Below, in pieces: positions 43,664 through 51,370 of a stretch of DNA of 64,000 nt. Position 1 is the stretch's first letter. Every line of letters starts with the position of its first letter. The position numbers were made by a program, and so were the translations under genes. The notes below the pieces were generated by a model, which saw only the letters and a list, made by a program, of their open reading frames with translations, did no database searches and was not told the origin of the DNA. The stretch covers positions 2,604,001 through 2,668,000 of the forward strand of contig NZ_CP101454.1 of NCBI RefSeq assembly GCF_024362405.1, written 5' to 3'. This stretch comes from Halorarius litoreus (GTDB lineage Archaea > Halobacteriota > Halobacteria > Halobacteriales > Haloarculaceae).

Positions 43664-43675
43664 GTACAACACTAT
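43664..43675. promoter_or_regulatory. degenerate sulfur-module motif upstream of yeeE
   Basis: GTACAACACTAT differs from GTGCAATACTAT at two positions. It lies about 55 bases before the yeeE start in the region shared with tusA. It is weaker than the other copies. Confidence 0.4.
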
Positions 43676-43783
43676 TTTGCGGCAGCCCGTGACAGAATAG
43701 CTGCCTTTCGGTGCCTTTAGGGCTCACAGGGGCCAGTATTTCGAACGCGCTACAATAACCGATAGCGTTATCAATCCCACTCC

Positions 43784-43793
43784 AGTATTGCAC
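43784..43793. promoter_or_regulatory. sulfur-module motif at the tusA promoter
   Basis: AGTATTGCAC is the exact reverse complement of GTGCAATACT. It lies 15-24 bases before the tusA ATG, just after a TATA-like GTTATCAAT, so a bound protein here would overlap the transcription start. Confidence 0.55.
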
Positions 43794-43807
43794 GTTGCAG
43801 ACAACAC

Positions 43808-44065
43808 ATGAGCTCGGAAGTCAATCCAACAGAGACGCTCGACGTGAAAGGACTCTCCTGCCCGATGCCGGTCGTGAAGACCAAGCAGGCCGTCGATGGC
43901 CTGAGCGCGGGTGACGTGCTCGAAGTGGTCGCGACCGACTCCGGCAGCGTGAGCGACATCGACGGCTGGGCGGCCGGGACGGACGGCGTCTCGCTCGTCG
44001 GCCAGGAAGAGCGTGAGGAGGGCGGCGAGACTGTCTACGTGCACTACGTCACGGTCGAGGAATGA
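43808..44065 (+). CDS. tusA: TusA family sulfurtransferase
   Basis: An 85-aa sulfur carrier. The CPxP motif SCPMPVVKTKQ places the persulfide-carrying Cys at residue 18. It hands sulfane sulfur between partners, here probably from the YeeE pair to DsrE or the rhodanese fusion. It overlaps the dsrE-like gene by four bases (ATGA), so the two are cotranslated. The ATG is supported by the promoter-proximal TATA-like box and motif. Confidence 0.94.
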   Translation: MSSEVNPTETLDVKGLSCPMPVVKTKQAVDGLSAGDVLEVVATDSGSVSDIDGWAAGTDGVSLVGQEEREEGGETVYVHYVTVEE

Positions 44066-44643
44066 GCACCGAATCGGACCGTTCCACGACCGACGAACCG
44101 ACCGCGAGCGTCGCCGACCTCCAGGCGCGCGTCGAGGAACTGGAGGCGCAGCTCGCAGACGTCTCGGCGACAGACGAGGACGACCAGCAGTCGATGGTCA
44201 TCATCGCCACGAAGGGGACGCTCGACATGGCGTATCCACCGCTCATCCTCGCATCGACGGCTGCGGCGTTCGGCTGGGACGTCACCCTGTTCCACACGTT
44301 CTGGGGGCTCGACATCCTCCACGAGGAGCGGTCGAAGGACCTCAAGCTCAGCGCGGTCGGCAACCCCAACATGCCGGTGCCGAACGCCATCGGCGCGCTC
44401 CCCGGCATGGACCGCGTCACCACCTCGATGATGCGCAAGAAGATCCGGGACAACGAGACGGCCAGCATCGAGGAGCTCATCCAGACCTCCCTCGACATGG
44501 GCGTCGAGATGCAGGCCTGCCAGATGACCATCGACCTGATGGACTACGACGAGGACGACTTCTACGACGGCGTCACCGTCGGCGTCGGCGCGGCCACCGC
44601 CCTGAGCGACATGGCCGAGGCCGACATCCAGCTCCTCGTCTGA
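44062..44643 (+). CDS. DsrE/DsrF/DrsH-like protein
   Basis: A 193-aa protein of the DsrE2 type. After an acidic, coiled-coil-prone N-terminus (about 14-36) it has the DsrE fold, opening SMVIIATKGTLDMAYPPLILASTAAAFGWDV, and a conserved Cys in EMQACQMTIDLM (Cys153). The family relays persulfide sulfur with TusA and rhodanese. It overlaps tusA by four bases. A predicted partner in the same relay is the rhodanese fusion at 39822-41018. Confidence 0.91.
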   Translation: MSTESDRSTTDEPTASVADLQARVEELEAQLADVSATDEDDQQSMVIIATKGTLDMAYPPLILASTAAAFGWDVTLFHTFWGLDILHEERSKDLKLSAVGNPNMPVPNAIGALPGMDRVTTSMMRKKIRDNETASIEELIQTSLDMGVEMQACQMTIDLMDYDEDDFYDGVTVGVGAATALSDMAEADIQLLV

Positions 44644-44723
44644 CCGCGACTCGTTGATTCGCCGTTTTCGCGTTCGGCTCGACAGCGCTTCGAGCCGTCG
44701 CCTCCATCGCTACGCTCCTCACG

Positions 44724-44767
44724 CACACACACACACACACCGACACACTCGCTCCGCTCGTGTGTCG
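44724..44767. terminator. CA microsatellite followed by a hairpin between convergent genes
   Basis: A (CA)8-type run at 44724-44740 is followed by CGACACAC and GTGTGTCG (perfect 8-bp arms, 11-base loop) at 44741-44767. It sits between the convergent dsrE-like and redoxin genes, where a bidirectional terminator is expected. Confidence 0.45.
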
Positions 44768-44790
44768 AGCTTTCGCGTTCGCCTACTGGC

Positions 44791-45270
44791 TCACGCGAAA
44801 ACGTCCGTGAACTCGTTGCGGATGAAGTAGCGGACCCAGTTGCCGTACGTGCGGTCCGCCGGGTGGTCGGCGACCTGCTCGTACTGGACGACGCCGTCGG
44901 AGTCGACGACGTAGGTAGCCGCGATGCCGGTGACGCCGTGGCGCGTCTCCTCGACGCCGGAGTACTGCTCGGCGACCGCTCCGTCGGGGTCGGCGAGCAA
45001 CTGGAAGTCGAGATCGAACCGGTCGCGCATCTCGGTCAGCTTCCCCAGCGGACTCGTGAGAACTGGCAAGATGTCGACTCCGTCGTTGAACCAGAGGTCG
45101 TACGCGACGGCGTCGAACGTCTGGAGCTGTTCGGCACAGAAACTACACCACGAGCCGCGGTTGACGAGGACGACCGCCGGCCCGGACGCCAGCGTCTCCG
45201 AGAGGGCAACGGTGTCGCCCGACGTACGTTCCAGCGTGAACTCCGGCGCTTCGGCCCCTTCGAGATTCAT
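44791..45270 (-). CDS. redoxin / AhpC-TSA family peroxiredoxin-like protein
   Basis: A 159-aa thioredoxin-fold protein. The active segment VNRGSWCSFCAEQLQTF has a Cys pair at 42 and 45, resembling the peroxiredoxin-like or thiol-disulfide oxidoreductases of the AhpC/TSA family. It likely reduces a peroxide or a protein disulfide. ATG 45270 is chosen because the domain begins directly; the open frame upstream has non-coding composition. A GTTTACCC stretch about 20-27 bases upstream is a possible promoter, part of an inverted duplication described separately. Confidence 0.87.
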   Translation of the reverse strand: MNLEGAEAPEFTLERTSGDTVALSETLASGPAVVLVNRGSWCSFCAEQLQTFDAVAYDLWFNDGVDILPVLTSPLGKLTEMRDRFDLDFQLLADPDGAVAEQYSGVEETRHGVTGIAATYVVDSDGVVQYEQVADHPADRTYGNWVRYFIRNEFTDVFA

Positions 45271-45282
45271 GCCCGAAGCGAA

Positions 45283-45428
45283 CGGAGCGAGGGGGTAAAC
45301 CGATTCGCGGTCGGACGCACGCAGCGCACAGACGGCTCTCGGACAGGGCAACCCGGAACGCCCTTGCCCCGCCACGGAGTACCGACGCGCGTGCGGCGAT
45401 GACGATACACCGGTTTACCCCCGCTCCG
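45283..45428. repeat. inverted pair of promoter-like 18-20-mers
   Basis: CGGAGCGAGGGGGTAAACCG at 45283-45302 and CGGTTTACCCCCGCTCCG at 45411-45428 are inverted copies differing only by two extra bases (GA). They lie between divergent redoxin and HAD genes. The first overlaps the presumed redoxin promoter. Confidence 0.5.
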
Positions 45429-45510
45429 AGCCCCGTGTGACGACGGATTCACACCGAGCCGCACACCGACAGAAGGCACTTATCCGAGTGTCCACTACAC
45501 ACTCGTCCTG

Positions 45511-46155
45511 ATGGTCGCCGACGACTACGACTACTGGCTGCTCGACCTCGACGGCACGCTCGTCGACGTCGAACCGAGCTACACGTACGACCTGTTCGAC
45601 CGGGTCGGCGACCGCATCGGCTACGATTTCTCACAGACGCAGGCCGACGCGCTCTGGCACGGACTTGGCGGCTTCCGGAACAACCAACTGGCGCGGTGGG
45701 ACATCGACACCGAGGCGTTCTGGGCAGCGTTCCACGCCGAGGAGGACCCGACGGCACGCGCCGAGGCGACGTACCTCCACGACGACGCCGCACGCTTCGC
45801 CGACCTCGACCGACCCATCGGACTCGTCACCCACTGCCAGCAGTACCTCGCGGAGCCAGTGCTCGACCACCTCGACATCCGCGACTGGTTCGACACCGTC
45901 GTCTGCTGTACCGAGGAGACGGGCTGGAAGCCGGACCCTGCGCCCGTCGAACTCGCACTCGCGGACCTCGGCGTCGAGGGCAGTGGAGTGCTCGCGGGCG
46001 ACGGCCCGCAGGACGTGGGGGCGGCGTGGAACGCGGGGCTCGACGGCGTCCACGTCGAGCGCCACGGCCACGACCGGCGCGGGATGTGCGTGCTCGGTGA
46101 CTACCGGGTCGCGAGCTTCGACGAACTGTTCGACTCCCAGTCGGGGAGCGACTAG
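45511..46155 (+). CDS. HAD family hydrolase (phosphoglycolate phosphatase-like)
   Basis: A 214-aa haloacid dehalogenase-like phosphatase. Motif I is LLDLDGTLVD (residues about 9-18), the helical cap spans about 20-85, motif II is GLVTHCQ, motif III the Lys of GWKPDP, and motif IV GDGPQDVGAAWNAG. It dephosphorylates a small phosphoester. A TATA-like CACTTATCC lies about 28 bases upstream. It overlaps the convergent zinc-ribbon gene by four bases. Confidence 0.9.
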   Translation: MVADDYDYWLLDLDGTLVDVEPSYTYDLFDRVGDRIGYDFSQTQADALWHGLGGFRNNQLARWDIDTEAFWAAFHAEEDPTARAEATYLHDDAARFADLDRPIGLVTHCQQYLAEPVLDHLDIRDWFDTVVCCTEETGWKPDPAPVELALADLGVEGSGVLAGDGPQDVGAAWNAGLDGVHVERHGHDRRGMCVLGDYRVASFDELFDSQSGSD

Positions 46156-46364
46156 TCGTACTGCTCCTCGACGTCTTCGACGGGTAGTTCGAGCGAGGAC
46201 TCCGCCGTCTCGGTCACCGGGAGGTCGGCTTCGAGCGCCTGCCCGCACTCGGGACAGGGGAAGGCGACCCGCAGAACCGTCGTTCCGGCGTCGTCGACGA
46301 ACTCGAGGATGTCGACGTCGCTCGGATAGAGGAACGCCGCGTCAAGTGGGTGTTCACACGCCAT
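46152..46364 (-). CDS. small CPEC-motif protein of unknown function
   Basis: A 70-aa acidic protein, start ATG 46364, beginning ACEHPLDAAFLYPSDVDILEF. It contains FPCPECGQALEADLP (one CxxC knuckle) and a single earlier Cys, so it has at best half a zinc ribbon and may dimerise around the metal. The start is chosen because the family-like core begins there and the upstream frame is an antisense shadow of moeA. Function unknown. Confidence 0.65.
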   Translation of the reverse strand: MACEHPLDAAFLYPSDVDILEFVDDAGTTVLRVAFPCPECGQALEADLPVTETAESSLELPVEDVEEQYD

Positions 46365-46389
46365 ACCCGACCGTACGACGGCCTCTGGT

Positions 46390-48279
46390 TTACCTCTTTT
46401 CGAGGGCGTAGCCTGGCAGCGCGTCGAAGACGTCGTCGCCGGCCTCGACGACGCGTCGCAACTGTTCGACGCCGGGCTTTCCGACCCGGTCGGGGTTCGC
46501 GAGGACGCGGACAGTCTCCTCACCGAGCGGGACGAAGCCGAGCCCGAGCCTGTCTGCGGTCGTGCGAAGGCCGAGCCCCACGTCGGTCTTCCCCGCCAGC
46601 ACTCGGCGGGCCGGCGACTCGTGGGCTCGGACCGCCCGGTCGAAGCCGTCGATGGCCTCCACGAGGGCGTGTCGCTCGACCCCGCGCTCGTCGGCGAGGT
46701 CGGCCACGGCGTTGCCGAGCGACGTTCGCAGCCCGGAGTCCGTCGTCCGGTTGACGAACGACAGCTCGCGGTCGACGAGGTCGCCAATCCCCTGTACGTC
46801 GTCGGGGTTGCCTGCAGGAACGACGAGCCCCCACTCGCGGGTCCACGCGCCGAGTTCCTCGTGCTCGACGCCCGAGTCACCAGGCGCGCTCGTCACGACC
46901 ACGTCCGGGGTGCCGTCGCGGAGCCGTCGCAGCCCCGGGCGCGAGCCGATTCCAAGGTAGCGAGGGTGTTGCACGCGGTCGAGCAGTCGCGCGAGCGCGG
47001 GGTCGTCCTCCCCGACGCCGAACAGGTCGGGCGCACGGACGTCCGGCGAGAACAGTTGTACCTCGACCGTCTCACCTCGCTCCAGGTACTCGGTGTCGGC
47101 GTCGACCTCGACGACGCCGTCGGCCTCGACGAGCGACGTGGTCGCGCCCGACCCCTTGTCGACGGGGTAGACGAGCGTGTTGCCGTCGCCGTCCTCGACG
47201 AGGCCCGCGGGCATGAGTCGCATCCGCCCCTCCGAATAGCGCTCCTCGACGGCCATCGTCCCCTCGATGGTGGCGGTTCGCGGTTCCGGGACCCCCGCAG
47301 CGCGGCGGATGGCCGGTGCGACGAACGTCCGGTAGATGGTGAGCGCGCTCACCGGGTAGCCCGGGAGTCCGACGTACGCGCTGTCACCCAGTGTGCCGAC
47401 GAGCATCGGCTTGCCGGGCTTGACTGCCACACCGTGTAACAGCAGGTCGCCCCGCTCCTCGATGACGCGGTAGATGACGTCGACCGCGCTCGCCGACGTG
47501 GACCCCGACGACAGCACGAGGTCGCACTCGTCGGCAGCCTCGCGCAGGACACGTTCCATCTCAGCCATGTCGTCGCCAGCGTGCGGGTACAGTTTCGGTT
47601 CGCCGCCGGCTTCCTCGACGCCCGCGGCGATGGTGTAGCTGTTCACATCGTAGATCTGCCCCGCGTCCGAATCGAGCTCCTCCCCGGGACGGACGAGTTC
47701 GTCGCCCGTCGAGACGATGCCGACGGTCGGTGTGCCGCGGACGGGTACCTCGTCGACGCCGAGCGCGGAGAGGAGGCCGATCTCCCGGGCGGTGAGCTCG
47801 GTCCCCGGCCCCAGCGCGCGCTCGCCGGCGGCGATGTCAGCCCCGGCGAACATGATGCGGTCGCCCGGCGCGAGCGACGTGCGGACGAGGACCTCCTCGC
47901 CCTCCTCGTCGGTTCGCTCGACCATCACCACTGCATCGGCGCCCTCGGGCACGACCGCGCCGGTCGAAATCTCGATGCACTCGCCCTCGTCCACATAGCC
48001 TTCGGGCGCTTCGCCGGCGTCGACGCGCCCCACCAGATCAAGCCGAGCGGGGTCGGCCTCGTCCGCGCCGAAGGTGTCGCGGGCACGCAGCGCGTAGCCG
48101 TCGACGCTCGCGCGGTCGAACCCTGGAACGTCGAGCGCGGCGTCGACGCGCTCGGCGAGGACCCGCCCGCGTGCCTCGTCGAGGGGGACGGTCTCGGGGT
48201 CGGGGTCGAGGTCGAGCGACGCGATGGCCTCGTGTGCCCTGGCTGGCGGCGCGAGGTCGCGGAACTCCTTACGCGTCAT
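46390..48279 (-). CDS. moeA: MoeA fused to a C-terminal periplasmic-binding-like (LysR-substrate-type) domain
   Basis: A 629-aa fusion. Residues about 5-410 are molybdopterin molybdotransferase (MoeA), which inserts molybdate into molybdopterin: PGFDRASVDGYALRA, STGAVVPEGADAVVMVE, GIVSTGDELV and SSGSTSAS are the family blocks. Residues about 425-629 form a PBP-like domain (GVEHEELGAWTREWGLVVPAGNPDDVQGIGDL), which may sense molybdate or a cofactor. This fusion is known in archaea. It overlaps the other moeA by 11 bases; the two copies are probably cotranslated. Confidence 0.92.
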   Translation of the reverse strand: MTRKEFRDLAPPARAHEAIASLDLDPDPETVPLDEARGRVLAERVDAALDVPGFDRASVDGYALRARDTFGADEADPARLDLVGRVDAGEAPEGYVDEGECIEISTGAVVPEGADAVVMVERTDEEGEEVLVRTSLAPGDRIMFAGADIAAGERALGPGTELTAREIGLLSALGVDEVPVRGTPTVGIVSTGDELVRPGEELDSDAGQIYDVNSYTIAAGVEEAGGEPKLYPHAGDDMAEMERVLREAADECDLVLSSGSTSASAVDVIYRVIEERGDLLLHGVAVKPGKPMLVGTLGDSAYVGLPGYPVSALTIYRTFVAPAIRRAAGVPEPRTATIEGTMAVEERYSEGRMRLMPAGLVEDGDGNTLVYPVDKGSGATTSLVEADGVVEVDADTEYLERGETVEVQLFSPDVRAPDLFGVGEDDPALARLLDRVQHPRYLGIGSRPGLRRLRDGTPDVVVTSAPGDSGVEHEELGAWTREWGLVVPAGNPDDVQGIGDLVDRELSFVNRTTDSGLRTSLGNAVADLADERGVERHALVEAIDGFDRAVRAHESPARRVLAGKTDVGLGLRTTADRLGLGFVPLGEETVRVLANPDRVGKPGVEQLRRVVEAGDDVFDALPGYALEKR

Positions 48280-49519
48280 ACTCCCAGTCCTCCACGGTGA
48301 CCGTCTCGTCGGCGGGAATCCCCTCGCTCTCCTCGGGCACGACGACCCAGCCGTCGGCGAGCGCGACGCTCGACAGGACTCCCGACCCCGATGCTCGGGT
48401 GGGTGTCGCCACGGGTTGGTCCCCCGAGCGGTCGAGGCTCACCCGCGCGAACGTCTTGACGCCGGGCTCGCTCGGTATCTTCCTGGCCAGGCGTGCCTCG
48501 GTCGTCGGGAACTCTCGCAACGGGAGGTGGCCGGCCCACTTCAGCGCCGGCCGGAGGAACTGGACGGCGTTGACGATACACGCCACCGGGTACCCCGGGA
48601 GCATGATGACCGGGGTGTCCTCGACGACGCCGAACCCGCAGGGGTGGCCCGGTTTGAGCGCGACCCCGTGGACGAGCACCTCGCCCAGTTCGTCGACCAC
48701 GTCGGGGATGAGGTCGCGCTCGCCGACCGACGAGCCCCCGGTCGTGACGATGACGTCCTTCGTCAGGTCGCGCTGGATGGCCGCGCGAAGCGCCGCCTCG
48801 TCGTCGGTCACCACGTCGCGGTAGGTGGCCGCCCCACCCCACCGCTCGACGAGCGACGAGACGGTGAGCCCGTTCGTCTCGACGACCTCGCCGGGCGCGG
48901 GGTCCGCCTGGACGAGCTCCTCGCCGGTCGGTATCACGGCGACTTCGGGGCGCTCGAACACGGCGACGCGGTCGACGCCCGTCGACCGCAGGAGGCCGAG
49001 GTCTGAAGGGCGGAGCTGGTGGCCCGGCTCGTACAGCGGGTCACCCTCCGACACGTCCTCGCCTTCGGGTGCGACGTTCTCGCCCCCGGCGACGGCGTCC
49101 ATCACTTCGACCTCCTCACCGGTGCTCGCGGCTTCGCCGCTCGCTCGTTCGGTGCCGCTCCGCGGCACCCGCTCCGTCTCCTCGACCATCACCACCGCGT
49201 CCGCACCCTCGGGGAGTTCGCTCCCGGTGTGGACGCGCACGGCCTCGTTCGGGCCGACCCGCCCCGTCGACTCGCGGAGCACGGCCGGCGACCGGTTCGA
49301 CGCACCGAACGTGTCCTCGGCGCGCACCGCGAAGCCGTCCATCGCGGCGCGAGCGTAGTGTGGGACGTTCCGGGCGGCGGTGACGGCCTCGGCGAGCGCG
49401 CGCCCGTCGGCGCTCGCCAGCCGGTGTCGCTCGGTCCGCTCGTGTGGGGAGACGACCGCGCGCAGCCGCTCTCTGGCGTCGGCGACGCGGGTCACCTGCT
49501 TGAACCCCGATTCCTTCAT
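48269..49519 (-). CDS. moeA: molybdopterin molybdotransferase MoeA, second copy
   Basis: A 416-aa MoeA without the C-terminal extension. Family blocks are visible: NVPHYARAAMDGFAVRAEDTF, HTGSELPEGADAVVMVEE, VAVIPTGEELV and TTGGSSVGERDLI. It is followed by the fusion copy with an 11-base overlap; paired MoeA paralogues in archaea may divide molybdate and tungstate insertion, which is inference. The formate dehydrogenase-like molybdoenzyme gene at 61 kb would need the cofactor. The ATG at 49519 begins 29 bases after the upstream gene. Confidence 0.93.
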   Translation of the reverse strand: MKESGFKQVTRVADARERLRAVVSPHERTERHRLASADGRALAEAVTAARNVPHYARAAMDGFAVRAEDTFGASNRSPAVLRESTGRVGPNEAVRVHTGSELPEGADAVVMVEETERVPRSGTERASGEAASTGEEVEVMDAVAGGENVAPEGEDVSEGDPLYEPGHQLRPSDLGLLRSTGVDRVAVFERPEVAVIPTGEELVQADPAPGEVVETNGLTVSSLVERWGGAATYRDVVTDDEAALRAAIQRDLTKDVIVTTGGSSVGERDLIPDVVDELGEVLVHGVALKPGHPCGFGVVEDTPVIMLPGYPVACIVNAVQFLRPALKWAGHLPLREFPTTEARLARKIPSEPGVKTFARVSLDRSGDQPVATPTRASGSGVLSSVALADGWVVVPEESEGIPADETVTVEDWEYDA

Positions 49520-49548
49520 ACCCCTCCTTGCGGGGCCGGGGGGAAAAA

Positions 49549-49890
49549 TCAGTCGCGGGCGACGAGCACGGACCCCTGTCGATAGCTGAACAGCGGCGGG
49601 CGGTCGTCGGGGGTGAACGCCGTCGTCGCCATCGTCTCCGGGGCGTGAACCTCGACACTCACCGGCCCCTCTCCCTCCGGTACGGGCAGACTGATGGCGT
49701 CGCCCGGCGTGAGCCCGAGCGTGTCCCGATGGGCGTGCCCGTCGCGCCGCCGGACGACGGTCAACTCGACCACGGCCGTGCCGTCGTTTCGAAACAGCAT
49801 ATGCTCACCTGGGAGTGCGACGGCGTCGTCGTCGGCCTCGGCGCTGACGCGACCGACGTCGTGGTTCGGGGTGGGGTCCGGACGTGACAT
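49549..49890 (-). CDS. unknown haloarchaeal protein, copy A of a tandem pair
   Basis: A 113-aa, probably beta-rich, soluble protein. It shares with the neighbour at 49968-50306 the sections HMLFRNDGTAVVELTVV and RPPLFSYRQGSVLVARD at the very C-terminus. The N-terminal part is acidic and variable. I recognise no family. A strong AT-rich CATTTATTTTTG box lies 20-30 bases before ATG 49890. It precedes moeA by 29 bases on the same strand, so a link to cofactor synthesis is possible but unsupported. Confidence 0.7.
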   Translation of the reverse strand: MSRPDPTPNHDVGRVSAEADDDAVALPGEHMLFRNDGTAVVELTVVRRRDGHAHRDTLGLTPGDAISLPVPEGEGPVSVEVHAPETMATTAFTPDDRPPLFSYRQGSVLVARD

Positions 49891-49967
49891 ATCTCCGCGT
49901 TTCTCCCTCAAAAATAAATGCTTTCTGGGCGTTTCGGCGGTCGGACTGCACGACCGCCCACCCCGAC

Positions 49968-50306
49968 TCAGTCGCGGGCGACGAGTACGGACCCGTCCTG
50001 GTAGCTGAACAGCGGCGGCCGGTCGTTCGGCGCGACCGACGTGGTCGCCGTCGTCTCGGCGGTGTGGACCTCGACGACGATGGGGCCGGTGCCCGCGGGC
50101 AGCGGCAGCCCGTAGGTCGTCCGCGGCTCGGCGTGGACGGTGTCGCTCGCGACGTGGTCGTCCCGCCGGCAGACCACGATGAGCACCGCCGGTGTCTGGT
50201 CGTCGTTTCGGAGGAGGAGCTGGCCCTCATCCGGTAAGCCTTCCGGAGCGTCTCTGGCGACGCCGACGCGCTGGACATCGGTCGGGGCGTCGGCCGGCGT
50301 GGACAT
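49968..50306 (-). CDS. unknown haloarchaeal protein, copy B of a tandem pair
   Basis: A 112-aa paralogue of the gene at 49549. Alignable blocks are QLLLRNDDQTPAVLIVVCRRDDH and RPPLFSYQDGSVLVARD. Start ATG 50306 is chosen because copy A begins at the same relative place; ATG 50318 four codons upstream is possible. The duplicate has diverged mostly in the N-terminal 30 residues. A separate promoter region with GTTCGAAC palindromes lies upstream. No function can be assigned. Confidence 0.7.
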   Translation of the reverse strand: MSTPADAPTDVQRVGVARDAPEGLPDEGQLLLRNDDQTPAVLIVVCRRDDHVASDTVHAEPRTTYGLPLPAGTGPIVVEVHTAETTATTSVAPNDRPPLFSYQDGSVLVARD

Positions 50307-50478
50307 GCTCCCTCTCATCGGTTCGAACACATAGTTCGATGGTCTATTCTGCTGGGGGTAGCTGTTGCTTGCGACGGGTATGGTGTAGATACTGTGCACG
50401 TTCGGTGGAATTTTGGCGAGAAAGTAGTCGTTCGTCAACAGGTGGTGGTCGGATACTGTCCTGCTGGCGTCGACCTGG

Positions 50479-51309
50479 TCACTCCAGCGTGGCTTCGGTG
50501 TCGATGCCGTACACCCGCGCGGGGGTCTCGACGTGAGCGCGCTCGAGCGCCTCGTCGTACCCCTCCTCGCGGAGCCACCGAACCCGTCGGGGGACGGTCT
50601 TCGGACCGAGCACCGCACCCGGTCGGTCTGGGTCGTCGATGAAGTCCGTCTCCATCATGAACGGCTCACCCGACTCGGCGGCCGCGAGCAGTTCGTCCTT
50701 GCGGGCGATGACGCTCGGGACCGGTCCCTCGACCGGTCCCGCCGAGTAGTGTTTCACCACCTGCTCGCGCGGGAGCCCCTCGGCTTCGGCCCACTCGGCA
50801 ACGGTCGAGAAGTCGTCGCCGCCCTCGGTGTGGAGCTGGACCGCACAGCCCACTTCGGCACCGAGCGCGAACGCGTGGCGCATCACGTCGTTCGAGGCGT
50901 CCCACACCGCCTCGGAGACGTCGTAGTGCGGGCGGCCGGATTTGATGGCGAGCGCTGGACCGTCGGCGACGTACTCGGCGGCCACGTCCAGCCCCGCCTT
51001 CATCAGGTCGGCGGCCTCCTCGGGGGTGTACCCCCGGTCGACGAGTTTCGAGATCAGCGCTGGGTGGACCCCGAGGACGGGCCACGCGCGTCCGTCGAGC
51101 AGGGCGTCGGCCGCCTCGGTGACCTCGACGGTGAGGTCGAACGTCTCTCTGAACCCCGATTCGTCGTCGACTGCGCCGACGAGCGACCACGAGGGTTTGT
51201 TCAACACGAGCAGGTGGGTCCCGCCGACCTCGGCGAACTCCGCGGCCGCATCCGCACCGCGGCCGTTCACCGGGTCGAGGTGGAGGTGATCGTCGAGGAC
51301 GGGTTGCAT
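50479..51309 (-). CDS. TatD-like metal-dependent hydrolase
   Basis: A 276-aa amidohydrolase-fold protein. The metal motif DDHLHLD is at residues 6-12, other ligands appear in LGVHPAL near 97, in QLHTEGGDD near 155 and in KHYSAGP near 182, and the closing Asp in ETDFIDD. TatD family members are nucleases or hydrolases; archaeal members of this branch are uncharacterised as far as I know. It begins 61 bases after the NYN-domain gene on the same strand. Confidence 0.85.
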   Translation of the reverse strand: MQPVLDDHLHLDPVNGRGADAAAEFAEVGGTHLLVLNKPSWSLVGAVDDESGFRETFDLTVEVTEAADALLDGRAWPVLGVHPALISKLVDRGYTPEEAADLMKAGLDVAAEYVADGPALAIKSGRPHYDVSEAVWDASNDVMRHAFALGAEVGCAVQLHTEGGDDFSTVAEWAEAEGLPREQVVKHYSAGPVEGPVPSVIARKDELLAAAESGEPFMMETDFIDDPDRPGAVLGPKTVPRRVRWLREEGYDEALERAHVETPARVYGIDTEATLE

Positions 51310-51370
51310 GGATGTGGAGAGCGGGCGCCGGGCCAAAACGCTACTGGAGGCGGTTCGTCGTCGGGCCGGC

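Noticed and set aside
44724..44740. CA run considered as a CRISPR or other repeat array
   Set aside because: A simple dinucleotide repeat with no spacers or repeat units of array length; no cas genes nearby.
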